From the NCBI GenBank assembly GCA_001931905.2, contig MSJI02000240.1, positions 1-64,000 on the forward strand: a stretch of DNA of 64,000 nucleotides, given 5' to 3'. Shown in pieces: positions 51,693 through 62,335 of the stretch (position 1 is its first letter; the number at the start of each line of letters is the position of its first letter). Under the pieces are notes generated by a model. It was not told the origin of the DNA, did no database searches, and worked only from the letters and a program-made list of their open reading frames with translations. Source of the stretch: Cladosporium sp. IMV 00045 (taxonomy: Eukaryota; Ascomycota; Dothideomycetes; Cladosporiales; Cladosporiaceae). The translations under genes and the position numbers were made by a program.

Positions 51693-52894
51693 ATCTGCCC
51701 ACACTCCTTTGCAAACAAACCAAAAGCAATCACAAGCCTCACTCCTTTTATCAACCTCGGCGGGCTCCTGAGATACGACCAAGCAACAGAAAGGGGAAGA
51801 CAGAATGCGCGATACGCCTCTCAGCGAGCTAGATGCTTAGCGGGAGCGTTTGCGCATTCTCTTCTTCCTCTTCCAATTTACGACCACAGACGCCATTGAT
51901 CACAGACGAAAATACGCTAGAGTGATTACCAGCAGCGAGGCTAGTTCTTTTGCGCTGGTTTTTCCCTCTCAGCAACGACTTTAACGAGGCATTTTGGGAA
52001 CTCAAAAAAAAGGATGCATTTCTTCATCAAAAATTTCACGACTTCGTTTTTCCTTATCACTTTCGCTTCTTCTTGACCGTGCAGATGACGTCTCCCACTG
52101 GGAAGCTCGTCGTCGGTATTGGTCGCTTGTTATCTCCTTTCTTGTCAGTCGCTACCAGTGCGGAACAAAAACCTTTTGGCATCAGCTTGTTCTTTTCTTG
52201 GAAAAAGCAGCAGATTTGGTGTGTTATTTCGTAGAAATTCCGAATTGAAAATGAATGAATCATCAGTCCAAAACTTCGCTGTGCTTTCCACTCTCGATCT
52301 GATACCAACCATACCTTCTGATTTGACATCTCGACTTTCATACCACGATCAATGAAATGGGACGTTGACAGTAATAGCACAGCCGTCGAAAGACGTGAGA
52401 AGTCAAGAGGCGATTGGCGCGAAGTTGTAAGTCATCGGCAAAGAGCCGGCATAAGGAAGGCGCCACCCGGAGCTTCATAATAAATCGCTACATAAAATCA
52501 AGCTTGCTTTTCATAGGGGCATTAGGCACGCCATCTTATCAATACCTTATAAGTCGAAGTTAACTGAAGAGAAGCGCAAAGATGACCGACGAGAACAGCA
52601 AAAACGAAACAAGTTGATTTCTTCGTATTCAATGCACGCTGTTAATTCATTAATCCCTTCGAGGTATGCCATTCCGTACTTGCTCGAGACAGCCCGCCAT
52701 TGAAACGCAAACGCCAACAAGAAAACAAGAGAATAAAACAAGGCTCGGTGTTCTCTGCCCACAACCTAAAGACCTGCAAAACCCTCACACCAAATGCGCC
52801 GTGGCAAGCTCAATTGTCGCTTCCCTCGTCAGTGTCTCGCGCAAATCCCAACTCTCACGACGCGCCGATGTCGTTCGCCCTTCCTTCATGCCCC
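51693..52894. other. Non-coding stretch between the secreted protein gene and MOB1
   Basis: About 1.2 kb containing two 3' regions that face each other. The plus strand is AT-rich around 51990-52700 with several homopolymer runs. No open frame here resembles a gene. Confidence 0.5.
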
Positions 52895-53948
52895 TCAATC
52901 GCTCCTCAACATACTCTCCACCAACTCTCCCAGCGGTCCGTACCACTCACTCCTCTTCCCACCTCTCCCCTCGTCCGCAAGCCCAAACTCCTCCACAAAA
53001 AGCACATAGTGCTTAAACCCCGTGTTCAAATGCGGCTCGAGGCCCAAGCCGCGCACGACCGTGTAGTGGTGGCAGTAGATGTGGGCGTAGATGCGATACA
53101 GGCGCTTGAAGATCTGGCGCACGTTGCGCTCGAAGTCGGCGGGGAAAGGCACGCCGGGAGCCGTCGGGAAGAGCGCCGCGTTGGACAGGTGGTTGCTCGT
53201 CCACGTCAACAGGTGGGAAATGTAGGTCGGTGCTGGCAGGCGCGTGGGTTTGGGGAAGGCGGGCGGGTCGTGCCAGAGGTATTCGAACTCGTCGGTCGCT
53301 TTCATTTCGGGGCAGGTGGTGGGGGAGCAGAATTCGGTGATGCTGCCGTAGAGGAGGTTGATTTGGTTGTAGAAGTCGACGACTGGAGAGGAGGATGAGT
53401 CAGTCTGCTGTCGTTTGCGTTGATGTACAGGCGTCTCGCGTACCGTTGACAGCGAGCCATTCGCTCCTATCCTCGCCCTCGGGCAGCTGCACGCATTTCC
53501 TCAAACTGTTGCCGCCCAGAGTCGCATCGGCAAACTGCTTCAGTTGCCATGTGCTCGTGCCCTTAGCGCGCTTCTGGCTCTGGAAAGTCTGCCTGTTACG
53601 GGCGTTGGAGTTGCTGTGCGTGAAAAGGTCAGCCTGCTTCGCTATGTGTGCGAGCCCATAGCCCAAGCCTCTCTGCGCTTCATGTTGTCGTGCCTCTTTC
53701 TGCCTCGTCGGGGAAGGATACTGCGAGCCCAGACTGCTGGTGGATGTGTTCTCGGCGGAGAAGAAAGTCTGTATCTGTCTGTGGAGAGGGCTCTGATAGA
53801 CTGAGTCTGGGCTGCTGGGCAGTTGCAGGTGCATGTAGGACTCCGACTCGACGAGCACGTTGCTCTGGATGGCGGGGAGAGGCTTGGGCGAGTGGGGATA
53901 TTGCGGTGGAGATGAATGTACGAACATTGTCTGGATGAAAGAGGTCAT
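52895..53948 (-). CDS. mob1: MOB1 kinase activator, two exons
   Basis: Exons 53948-53444 and 53382-52895 (intron 61 nt, GT-AG), 330 residues. The first 130 or so residues are a disordered Ser/Gln/Pro-rich extension. The MOB core follows: [47 protein letters not shown], zinc-binding [19 protein letters not shown], and the second zinc half HIYCHHY. It ends in LVESMLRSD, as is typical of fungal MOB1. The LPEGED and TEFC motifs separate it from MOB2. MOB1 binds and activates NDR/LATS kinases (Dbf2/Sid2-type) in the mitotic-exit or septation network. The splice junction restores AVN-VVDFYNQ exactly. The start ATG at 53948 gives a long extension; a second Met (MFVHSSPP) seven codons later is possible. 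Confidence 0.93.
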
Positions 53949-54811
53949 CGTGTCCCTCTGCCGGTGGTGTCACGTTTATGGTAGTCGATGGAGGGGGGCT
54001 GTGTTGAACATTCCGAGCGGTCAGCACAGCGACGGGAATTTAGGAATGGGGAGATCCAGGAGCGTACACTTTGAATGGGGTATCTTGCTGGTAAAGCAGT
54101 GTCTGTTGGTAAACTGTTTGGAATGAGAGTGAGAAGTGAGGTAGGAGTGAGTGTGTGGTGATTCGCAACGGCTCATTGATCGGCCTTGCCCTGTCTCTTT
54201 CGCTTCAGCGCTAAGCTGATAAACAATGAGTGACGTCGGGCTGTGGGCGTTGCTATGTTCGACCGAATTTACCTCTAGGAAGATGCTTGCATGTTGTATA
54301 CACAAAAATCAGATACACAATCTAATATTGATCTTTCATCATGTCAAATTAGACCAAGAGTACCTTATGTGCCTGATGAGAGATTACGTTTGATTTCTCA
54401 CGGATGTATTTGGATTTCCGAATCACATTGTCACGTGATTTGAGGCATGTTATGCTTGGAGACCAGGACAAAGAAATCAACATGGACAGACAGCGTCAAG
54501 TCAATGAAGCTGCTATCACAATCTTATCAAATTCGAGGTGATTGCAAAGTAATAGAAAATCCAGCTTGCATGGTACTACTTGAAAACTTCCAGATATTAG
54601 GTATTAACGACTATATGTCGTGCTAAGTTCATCTTGCGCATTCGAATTGCTTCCAAAAGTATCCTCCTCATTTCACCATTCTCTCTTTTCCCAATCCCAC
54701 CTAATCTGCGAGAGAAGACAAGGTCGTATATTACAGGTGGCATTACAGTGGTATCTTCCTCATAACTTTGCGTTAAGAAACAAAAGGAAAGGAAAGCATT
54801 CGATCTCGTAT
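53949..54811. other. Spacer upstream of MOB1, downstream of the MARVEL gene
   Basis: About 860 bases. It holds the MOB1 promoter and leader and, at the right end, the AT-rich 3' region of the MARVEL-protein gene. It includes the palindrome TCACGTGA at 54431-54438. No gene is visible. Confidence 0.5.
54431..54438. promoter_or_regulatory. Palindromic TCACGTGA E-box
   Basis: A second copy in this window of the perfect palindrome TCACGTGA, 483 bases upstream of the MOB1 ATG. A candidate bHLH (Cbf1-like) site; motif only. Confidence 0.25.
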
Positions 54812-55805
54812 CTACCTTGCGTAGCCGGTAGAGTACTCGTTGCCCCTGTTGTCATAACCGTAGGGGTTGGCGCTAGTGTGAGGCGCGGTGTGGTAACCCG
54901 AGTGCTGGGTTCCGTAGCCAGCCGGCTGGGCATTGTAGCCATTGGCGCCGTCGACTTTGTCGTAGGGGCTTTGGCTAGCGGGCGCTGCGACAGTGCTGCC
55001 AGTGTAGCCAGTCTCGTGCGATGGACGAGTGTCAGGGTGGCCGGCGGCGAGGCCACCAGCAGCGCCAGTGCCAGCCGCGGCACCGGTGGCACCAAGCTCA
55101 GTGTCGTCAGTGGCCTTCTTGCGGTTCCAGAAGTTGCGCTTCTTAGCAGGGCCAGAGGTGTAGTTGTTGGCAGGGCTGGGACCGAAGCGCTTCTCCTTCT
55201 TGTGGCTGCGGACGAGAACGATTTGCATGACAGCAGTGATGATGAAGATGACCAGGGCGATGATGCTGACGGCGAACGCGACTTTGTTGAGGCGGCAGGC
55301 AGTGCGCGGGGAAACGGAGTAGGTCAGGTTCTCGCCGCTGCCAGTGCCGAGGCCACCAGCACCGAAGCCATCAGAGTTGTTCTCGGTGGCATCCGCGACA
55401 CCAAGCGGGGTGTTGACAATTCCAGAGCATGAGCTGGCGCCGTGACGGGTCAGGACTGCGATGGCAATCATGCCACCGATGAAGCAGATATCCAAGAAAA
55501 TCGCGGTGAAGGCAAAGAAGCTGATGCCGCCCAGGCAGCAGGTGAGGACAACCGCAGCGATGGTGTACAAGACAGCAACACCGGAGATACCCTCAACCGC
55601 CTTTTGCCATGTCGGGATGCCTGAGTTGCGGTCGGCGCGCACGCTCAAGAAGTAGGAGTAGATTCCTAGAACCGTGTTAGCGAACCTGAGCGCGTCTACG
55701 CGTGCTTGAGAGCGTCGTACCGAGAATAATAGCAGAGCAGAAGAAGCAGATGGCGTAGAGCGCGGTCTGCAGCAGACGGAGGAAGCCGCCTTTGATGAGG
55801 CCCAT
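54812..55805 (-). CDS. MARVEL-domain membrane protein, two exons
   Basis: Exons 55805-55721 and 55665-54812 with a 55-nt intron (branch-like GCTAAC), 312 residues. The first 190 residues contain four hydrophobic spans: LLQTALYAICFFCSAIIL, VAVLYTIAAVVLTCCLGG, FFAFTAIFLDICFIGGMIAI and VAFAVSIIALVIFIITAVMQ. This is the topology of fungal MARVEL proteins. The cytosolic tail begins with a Lys/Arg-rich segment (RSHKKEKRF, KKRNFWNRKK), then a low-complexity Gly/Ala stretch and a Tyr/Gly/Asn-rich end (YGTQHSGYH, NPYGYDNRG). MARVEL proteins organise membrane microdomains or vesicle traffic; the specific role is unknown. The short first exon is needed because the long frame lacks an ATG before the first span; its ATG has a CACCATGGG context. 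Confidence 0.85.
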
Positions 55806-56619
55806 GGTGGTTTGATATGTACGAGAGTGTTGTCAGATGAGGTTTGGATAGGTGAATAAGTGAGAGGCAGATGGCCAGACAAGTGTAGCCCTTTTTTTCG
55901 TAGACCGGCAGAAGACTGAAGGATTCGGGTGTCGCAAGGCTGTTGGGGCGGACGTTGTGGTGGTTTAATCTCTCTGGCGCACGTCCAAGAAGTGCAAGTC
56001 ACAAGTCCCTAACAAAGGGAGGATGACGTATGAAAGAACTCTAGCGGCGGCCAGCGCGGAGGCCAAGGTTGAAAACAAGCAAGCCAAACCAGGGCGGTGC
56101 ACCAGCATCGCCACGCCTTCTTGCGTAGACTCGAGGCCTTTCTCGGGTAACAAGGCAATTTCTATACATTTCTCATAATATACGCCTCGAACAGCCACCT
56201 GCGTGGCATCGTCTAGAGATGTCCACCGCCACAGCAGCGCCGACCTGAGCGTACTCTGGACCGGCGCACACGTATTCACATGCGAGTCCTCCTTATGCCC
56301 AAACCACAAACGATGACGAAGCCGCACGGGACTCCTGTACTCTCAAACCTGGTCAATTGACTTTGGTAATAACGGGTCTGGCTCCTGCGAAGCAAAGGAT
56401 CATCGCTGGCTCTATCCCACTATCGATACACCGACATCATCGCGTCAACTCTGTCAAATTGCGAATGCAACTTTCATGATGTATCTCTAAGAGGTACCAT
56501 AGAATCATCAACATAATCACCAACATGGTGAAGCACAATGGTCATGAAGCCTTCCATCCGAACAATTACCCAAATTACTTCAAAGCTTGCTGAAACCACA
56601 AGCGTCCACATCAACCCCC
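55806..56619. other. Spacer between the MARVEL gene and the dehydrogenase gene
   Basis: About 810 bases with the MARVEL gene promoter and leader on the left and the dehydrogenase 3' region on the right. A T-run at about 55890-55898 lies in the leader. No gene seen. Confidence 0.5.
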
Positions 56620-57875
56620 TCACGTTTCTCCAGTGCCCGCACGCACCAAAATCTTAACCTGCCTGTCCTTATCCTTGACCAGCGCCCTGAAGCCGTTCTC
56701 GACCACCTCGTCAAGTCCGATCCTCTTAGTTATCATCTTCTCGACATTGTCCATTCTCCCTGAAGATATGGCGGCCAAAACTTCTTGGAAGTCACCCTTC
56801 TGATACGTCGCCACACCCACCCAGCGGCGCTCGCGGAAGATCATGTCATTGGGCTGCAACTGGAAAGGCTTCTCCCAAATGGCGATGTTGACGACCGTGC
56901 CGCGAGCCCGGATGGCTTTCACGGCCTGATTCAGGGCCGACTGGACGCCTGCAGCATCGAAAACCATGTGTGCGCCTTTGCCGTCGCAGAGCTCGCGACA
57001 TTTTGCTACGATGTCGTCTTGTGTCGGGTCAAGAACGTGGTGTGCGCCAAAATCCGCAGCATATTGCTTGCGCATGGACGAGACTTCCGAGACGATGATC
57101 TTATCGCAGCCGCGCGCTTTGAGTGCTTGAATGACTGAGAGACCGATGGGACCACCTCCTAAGACAAGCGCTGCGTCGCCGATTTGAAATGGTGAAATGC
57201 TCACGGCGTGCCAGCCGACTGAAAGCGGTTCGACGAGAGCTGAAACCTGGCCTTAGTCCCTCTCTTGAAGCATGGTGAGTTGACGTTTCAGACACTTACC
57301 TGCGACGTCGAGGGGTACATTGTCGGGGATCTTGATGACACAGTACTCCGGCACGACCACTCTCTCGGAGAGTCCTCCTCCCCAGCCTATTTCGCGTCAG
57401 TGATGGCGAGTTGTAGCTTGCTTCGGCAAAGCTCACCGCTCAGGCCAACAAAACCATTGTTGTCACAGCAATTGATCAACCCTTCCTCGCACGAGCCGCA
57501 AGTTCCATCGTAAATAATGGGCTGTACGCAGACGCGATCGCCCACGGCAAACCCTTGAGAGACACCCTCGCCCACCTCTTCGATCGTGCCGCTGAACTCG
57601 TGTCCGAACGTCAATGGTACGGTCTCGCCCGTGATCGGATGCGGTGTGGTTGGGCATAGTGATGGGCCGCCGAGAAACTCATGAAGGTCACGGCAAGGCT
57701 ATCAGTGTCCGTCTTTCTGGAAATTATGCTCGTAAACCTACCTTCCGCAGATTCCACACCATGCCGGCTTGATCTTGATCTGTCCCTTGCCGCATTCTGG
57801 CTCTGGGATCTTTTCGAAGCGTAGGTCTTCACGTCCGTGGAATCGGACGGCATTCATCAGCTTTTCCGTAGACAT
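56620..57875 (-). CDS. Zinc-dependent butanediol-dehydrogenase-like enzyme with a non-canonical splice acceptor
   Basis: Model: 57875-57742, 57690-57437, 57386-57300 and 57239-56620, 364 residues. The protein fits medium-chain zinc alcohol dehydrogenases of the fungal (R,R)-butanediol dehydrogenase group. Catalytic zinc ligands are Cys43 (CGSDLHEF), His75 and Glu76 (GHEFSG); the IIYDGTCGSCEEGLINCC segment belongs to the structural-metal lobe; GFVGLSGWGGGLSE and VLGGGPIGLSVIQ (NAD-binding Rossmann) follow. Introns 2 and 3 (50 and 60 nt) are normal GT-AG. Intron 1 (57741-57691, 51 nt) has a good GTAGGT donor and a CACTGAT branch-like site. However, the only acceptor position that keeps the frame reads TTGCCG, that is CG in place of AG. 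Using the nearest AG (ending at 57699) shifts the frame and stops. The gene may be disabled, misread or unusually spliced. Confidence 0.8.
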
Positions 57876-60800
57876 GACTGTGCGCTAGGCTCTCGTGCGA
57901 TTGCTCAATGGTGTGACTAGATATCACTGCGGATGATACCAGCACCTCATACGAGACTGGTTCTAACTAGAACAATGCAAACAGAGATTGTAAGAAAGCA
58001 AGAAGTTATTCCCAGCTATGCCCCTCTCTTACCTATAGATATATACTTTGACAACAGGATCCCGCCTTCGCGGTACCGCCGCGTGCTCCCTTTCCCCTCC
58101 CCCTCATCTTCTCACCAATGCCACGAATCCCATGTCTGACAGCAAAGTGACCCAAGACCCGGATGGCTATAAGGAGGAATGCGAGTGGCACAAGACCCCT
58201 CGCCCTTGGGAACGAAGGAGCGCTGAAGGTTGGCCACGGGATGAAGCGAGCAACATGAGCATGTGCCCCCTCCCGAGTGTCCCAAGGTATGCCCTTGATG
58301 GGTGTTCGGGGTCTGGCTCAATGGCAGTCCAAATTGATGGGCGATTCTGAGGCAAATGCGGGGTTTCTTCAATGTACTGTAAGCCAAGGGTGGCGTCGTC
58401 TTTTCATGGTTCGTTACTTTCGTGCCCTGGTCGGGTGCTTTTTCTTTCCCCCGATTTACTTGATTGGGTAATCTACAGATTTCTTGTTCGAAATGTGCGA
58501 CTGTTGATAGGGACATCGGATGTGTTCCACGCGATTGTAGCGGGCATGAACTCCGAAGCTCATGGGGCGATGTTGAGGTGTGTGTTGGTGGTGACTTGGC
58601 GGGTCTGTTCAGCTGACTGGTAGGCTATGCGGGCGCTTCGCAGATCGCCATCCTAGAAACCTCCATTGGCACCAAGTATTTGGTCATCAGGTTCAAGATG
58701 GTGTGAATAACTCACAGAGTACTCCGAGAAGCCCGCGGCAAGCCGAAGTAATGTGTTGGCGGTCACTACCTAGGGATGCCGGTGCACTGGAAGATGCGCT
58801 ATACGGTGAAATGAGCAACACCAACCCTAACCCTTAGGAACGCACAATCTCACACGACCATTCGCCAAGGCTGTCGACATGGGAGTCGGCATACATGTAC
58901 TTCAATTGGAAAGACATGTTTAGTGCATCTACTTCGGTCAGTGGTAGAAGTGGTCAACGTGATCACACCTCGATTGGGCTCCATCCTACTTGACGCTCAA
59001 GACGACCGCTTACCAGGTCGACTCGAACGATGCCTCTCCAGGACACAAGCGTCACGGGGATATCACCAACTAGGAACGCATGTGATGTCCTGCACAGCAC
59101 TGCACAGCAGCAGTCGCCTTTGAGACGAGTCGTCGAATCAAAGAGAAGAAGAGTCAATACGCATCGATGACGCATGACCGTGAAATTCGGTCGGTCTTGC
59201 AAGAGTCGGTGTTCGACTCACACAGATGCCCAGCGCATACGAAGGAGCGCATACTATGGAGATCTAGCGTCCAGTGTTTTGTCATGTGCACGCGCTTGCG
59301 GTCAAGTCTCGACAATTTTACAAGCCGATGCTCGTCTGTACTCATGACGGCCAAGGAGACCAGCGAAGAGCAAGACAGCGCATCGGGCATGTTTATGTCT
59401 CATTACAGCGGTCAACAACGTTGGCCAGTCACCACGAGGGGAATGCTCACAAGGCTGAGGTCCATAACGGCATTTCGCTTGTGCTTAAATCTACATGACT
59501 TTCCATCACGCTGGGAAATCTCATCACACATCCTTAACGATATCAACACACAAATCAAATTATACGTCACTAGCAAAGCTCGGTCGCGATGCCGGACAGA
59601 TTTGTCCAGACAGGCAACATCCAGGAGAGAACTCGGCATCGGCAGCACACTTCCTTGCGACTCACGCGAGGAAATGATGCGCTACCAAGAAGCGCCCAAT
59701 GACGAGATGGAGAAGTAGAAGATTCATGGAGAGGTTGTTTGCTTCAACGGCGATCGACACGGGTTTGTGGTCTGTCAACTCCATAGACCGCGGTCTGTGG
59801 ATCGTAGAGAGAGACCGTCTATTGTTCCACCCACACGGAAACCCGGTTTCCAATCGTCATCTGGCAGCAGCACCGTGCGACAAGAACTCGCCGATGTGTC
59901 GAAGCGAGGCGGCGCGAAGATCCGTGAAACGGACGATTCTTGTGCGCCGAGCCTCATAATCCATAAATTTTTGCACAGCCGTAACAAGAATGGTATCTAC
60001 TTGTTGAGGCAGAGACATGGCCATTATTGACAAAAGAGCCATTCACTCAGCCGTCCGCCCGAGTCATTCACTCTGCCCGAATACGACCTCCTGGGCTTCC
60101 ATGGGTTGAGCCGTGCCTACGTATGCACACCCGTCAGTCCCGATCCCAACAGTCTTACGAGCATGGTGATGTATCTTCTCCACTGTTGCTCCGCCATCGA
60201 GCGAGATGGCTACCTGGGCGAAACACCCTACCATGAACTTGTGCTGCTCGACAAGCAGTCAGCCCGATGCACACCGAAGCCACTGCGATAATCTTGAGCA
60301 ACCTGTCACTTTCGTGCTAATCAAATAGACATGTGAAAGTGTAAGCTTAGAGCATGCGATGCAGAGTCCTGTGCCATATGCAGTTTCAGCACCAGAGAAT
60401 GCGCGCCAATCACAGCTCGTCCAGAGCTGCGGGCAACCCAACGAGCAGGGGGTGGTGGCCAGCCCGAACTGGTGGAAGTTGCTCCGTCTGGCGATCCGCC
60501 CGGACGTCGACTGTCTCGATCCCTACGCAACGACCGCGCCGGAAGTCTTTCCACGGCATGTGTACCGCCCACCACTACTGCCAGCATGAGGGTGTCCGCG
60601 TCTCAAGAAGAAAAAAAAGTTTCCTCGGACGGGACGAAGCGCGATCGAATGGCCTGCCAAAGCCACCCTACCTTGTCCTTTGGCAATCCCACCCACGTGG
60701 AGTCGATTTTTATGACAGCGACTAGCCTCGTTCTACGACCGCTCCAGACCTCTTGTTAAGAAAAACCAAGTGACGAGCCATCGCATTTCGACCCAAACGG

Positions 60801-61549
60801 TGCCGCGAGCCATGCAGGCTCTACCGCAGCCTTGGGCCGCGCGCGCTGCCAACGTGGCATGGCCGTGCTTTTTGTCAAGCCAGTGCGACGCTTCCCGAAG
60901 CGGTAGGCGTTCGAAAACGGTGCGCCTTCGGGAGAGAAGTTGGAGTAGGGGCCGAATTTTCGATCCCCTGCAGAAAGAGAATTCCCATGAGCCGCTTGTC
61001 TGGCCACTCACAGCTGGCCGGCATCATGTTCCTGGCCGGTGGCTTGCTAACGGCGACGGCAGGCGGCGCCAGGAACTCAATCACATCGACGAGGTTCTCG
61101 CTCGGCCCTCCCTTGTCGACTCCTCCAACGGCATAAGGCTGCGGTGATTGAGCGGCAGGTTCCTGGACTAGCCCTCTAGCGGACTAAGTCGCCAGGCACA
61201 CGACAGCATGTTAGGTTCGGTCGATGAGAGCGGGTCGTCTTCTTGGTGTGTTGGCGGGCTGAGGTACGTCTTTTGCATGTCGCAAACTGCGCAAAGAATA
61301 AGTAGGGTCCCCTCCCGTCGCATGTCGCGTTTCCTTTTGTGTTCGTTACGCTCTTTCTATCGTATCTTTGCTCTGGAAAGCATCTCACTGCTGTGCAGTT
61401 CACTCTTTTGCTGCTCGCATTCACTCACTACTCAATCAACCAACAAGTCCTCACTCTCTTGGACTTTGCACCTAACACCGTCGCAACGACAATTGCAAAT
61501 ACACTCCTTGTCAGAATCATAACCTTGTGATTTCGATCAATCAGCAAAA
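57876..61549. other. 3.7 kb gene-free stretch upstream of the Bys1-like gene
   Basis: It contains the dehydrogenase promoter at the left and the Bys1-like promoter at the right. Open frames of up to 183 codons (59167-59718 plus) and 134 codons (58112-58516 minus) show no family motif and no consistent splice structure. A short telomere-like run, two CCCTAA-type units, sits at about 58825-58836. The plus-strand sequence from about 61320 to 61549 is C/T-rich, with CAAAAATG at the start codon. I see no tRNA or transposon. Confidence 0.45.
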
Positions 61550-62335
61550 ATGATGTCCAACATGATCACCGCCACGGCCCTTTTGGCCAGCGCTCCTTTC
61601 GCCAACGCTCTCGGCAAGGCCATCGTCAAGAACGCCTGCACCTACGAGGTCAAGATGTGCAACACCCCCGCCCAGAACGGTGGCTACGAGCAGATCGACA
61701 AGTGGCTCCAGCCCAACGAGACCTACTCCCAGGAGTACAAGGAGCTCTCCACCGGTGCCGGCTGGTCCATCAAGCTCTCCGAGGATGAGAACCTTCAGCA
61801 CAACATCCTCCAGTATGAGTACACCACTCACAACGACGGCATCATCTGGTACGACCTGAGCCAGGTCGACGGCAACCCCTGGTACGGCAACTGGGAGATC
61901 ACCGCTGAGGGCGAAGGCTGCAACCCCAAGCAGCAGGCCTACCGCTACGCCAACGACGACGCCTACGGCATGCAGTCTTGCCCCGACTCCTCCGACATCA
62001 CCGTCACCCTCTGCTCCGGCGAGGACCACAACGATGACATCGCCTCTTCTGCCTCTGCCTCCGTCGCCTCCGCTTCCAAGGCCAACACCGTCTCATGGAC
62101 TCCCCTTGGTGGCGGCTCTTCTCAGGCCAGTGCCACCTCCGCCCCGTCCTACACCACCGGTGGCGGTCTCCTCGGCGACTGGGGCCTCAACAAGGCCGCT
62201 GCCCAGCCCACAACTCTCGCCACCAAGGCCTCTCCCACCGCCTCCAACGGCGACGTCGTGACCGTCACCCACTACGAGACCGTCTACGCCCGCGAGACCG
62301 GCCACCCCCACCGCCGTCACGCCCACGGCCACTAA
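61550..62335 (+). CDS. Bys1/thaumatin-like secreted protein with His-rich tail
   Basis: A 261-residue single-exon protein. The signal peptide covers about residues 1-20; alternative starts at Met2 and Met5 would only shorten it. The mature N-terminal domain (about 22-160) begins GKAIVKNACTYEVKMC and contains LSTGAGWSIKLS, LQYEYTT, IIWYDLSQVDGNPW and the late-lying Cys124, Cys144 and Cys155. This pattern fits the fungal Bys1 / antigenic thaumatin-like family, whose members are extracellular and often abundant. A Ser/Ala/Thr-rich linker follows (about 165-240), then VVTVTHYETVYARE, a motif common in fungal cell-wall proteins, and a tail GHPHRRHAHGH. The tail has five His in eleven residues and could bind metal ions. 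Codon use is strongly C-ending, as in the other secreted protein at 51024. No function beyond family membership is known to me. Confidence 0.85.
   Translation: MMSNMITATALLASAPFANALGKAIVKNACTYEVKMCNTPAQNGGYEQIDKWLQPNETYSQEYKELSTGAGWSIKLSEDENLQHNILQYEYTTHNDGIIWYDLSQVDGNPWYGNWEITAEGEGCNPKQQAYRYANDDAYGMQSCPDSSDITVTLCSGEDHNDDIASSASASVASASKANTVSWTPLGGGSSQASATSAPSYTTGGGLLGDWGLNKAAAQPTTLATKASPTASNGDVVTVTHYETVYARETGHPHRRHAHGH

Noticed and set aside
58825..58836. CCCTAA-like telomeric repeat
   Set aside because: Only about two units, flanked by ordinary sequence; not a telomere and not clearly an interstitial array.
59167..59718. 183-codon plus-strand frame in the gene-free stretch
   Set aside because: No recognisable motif, no splice context and ordinary codon statistics; treated as chance.
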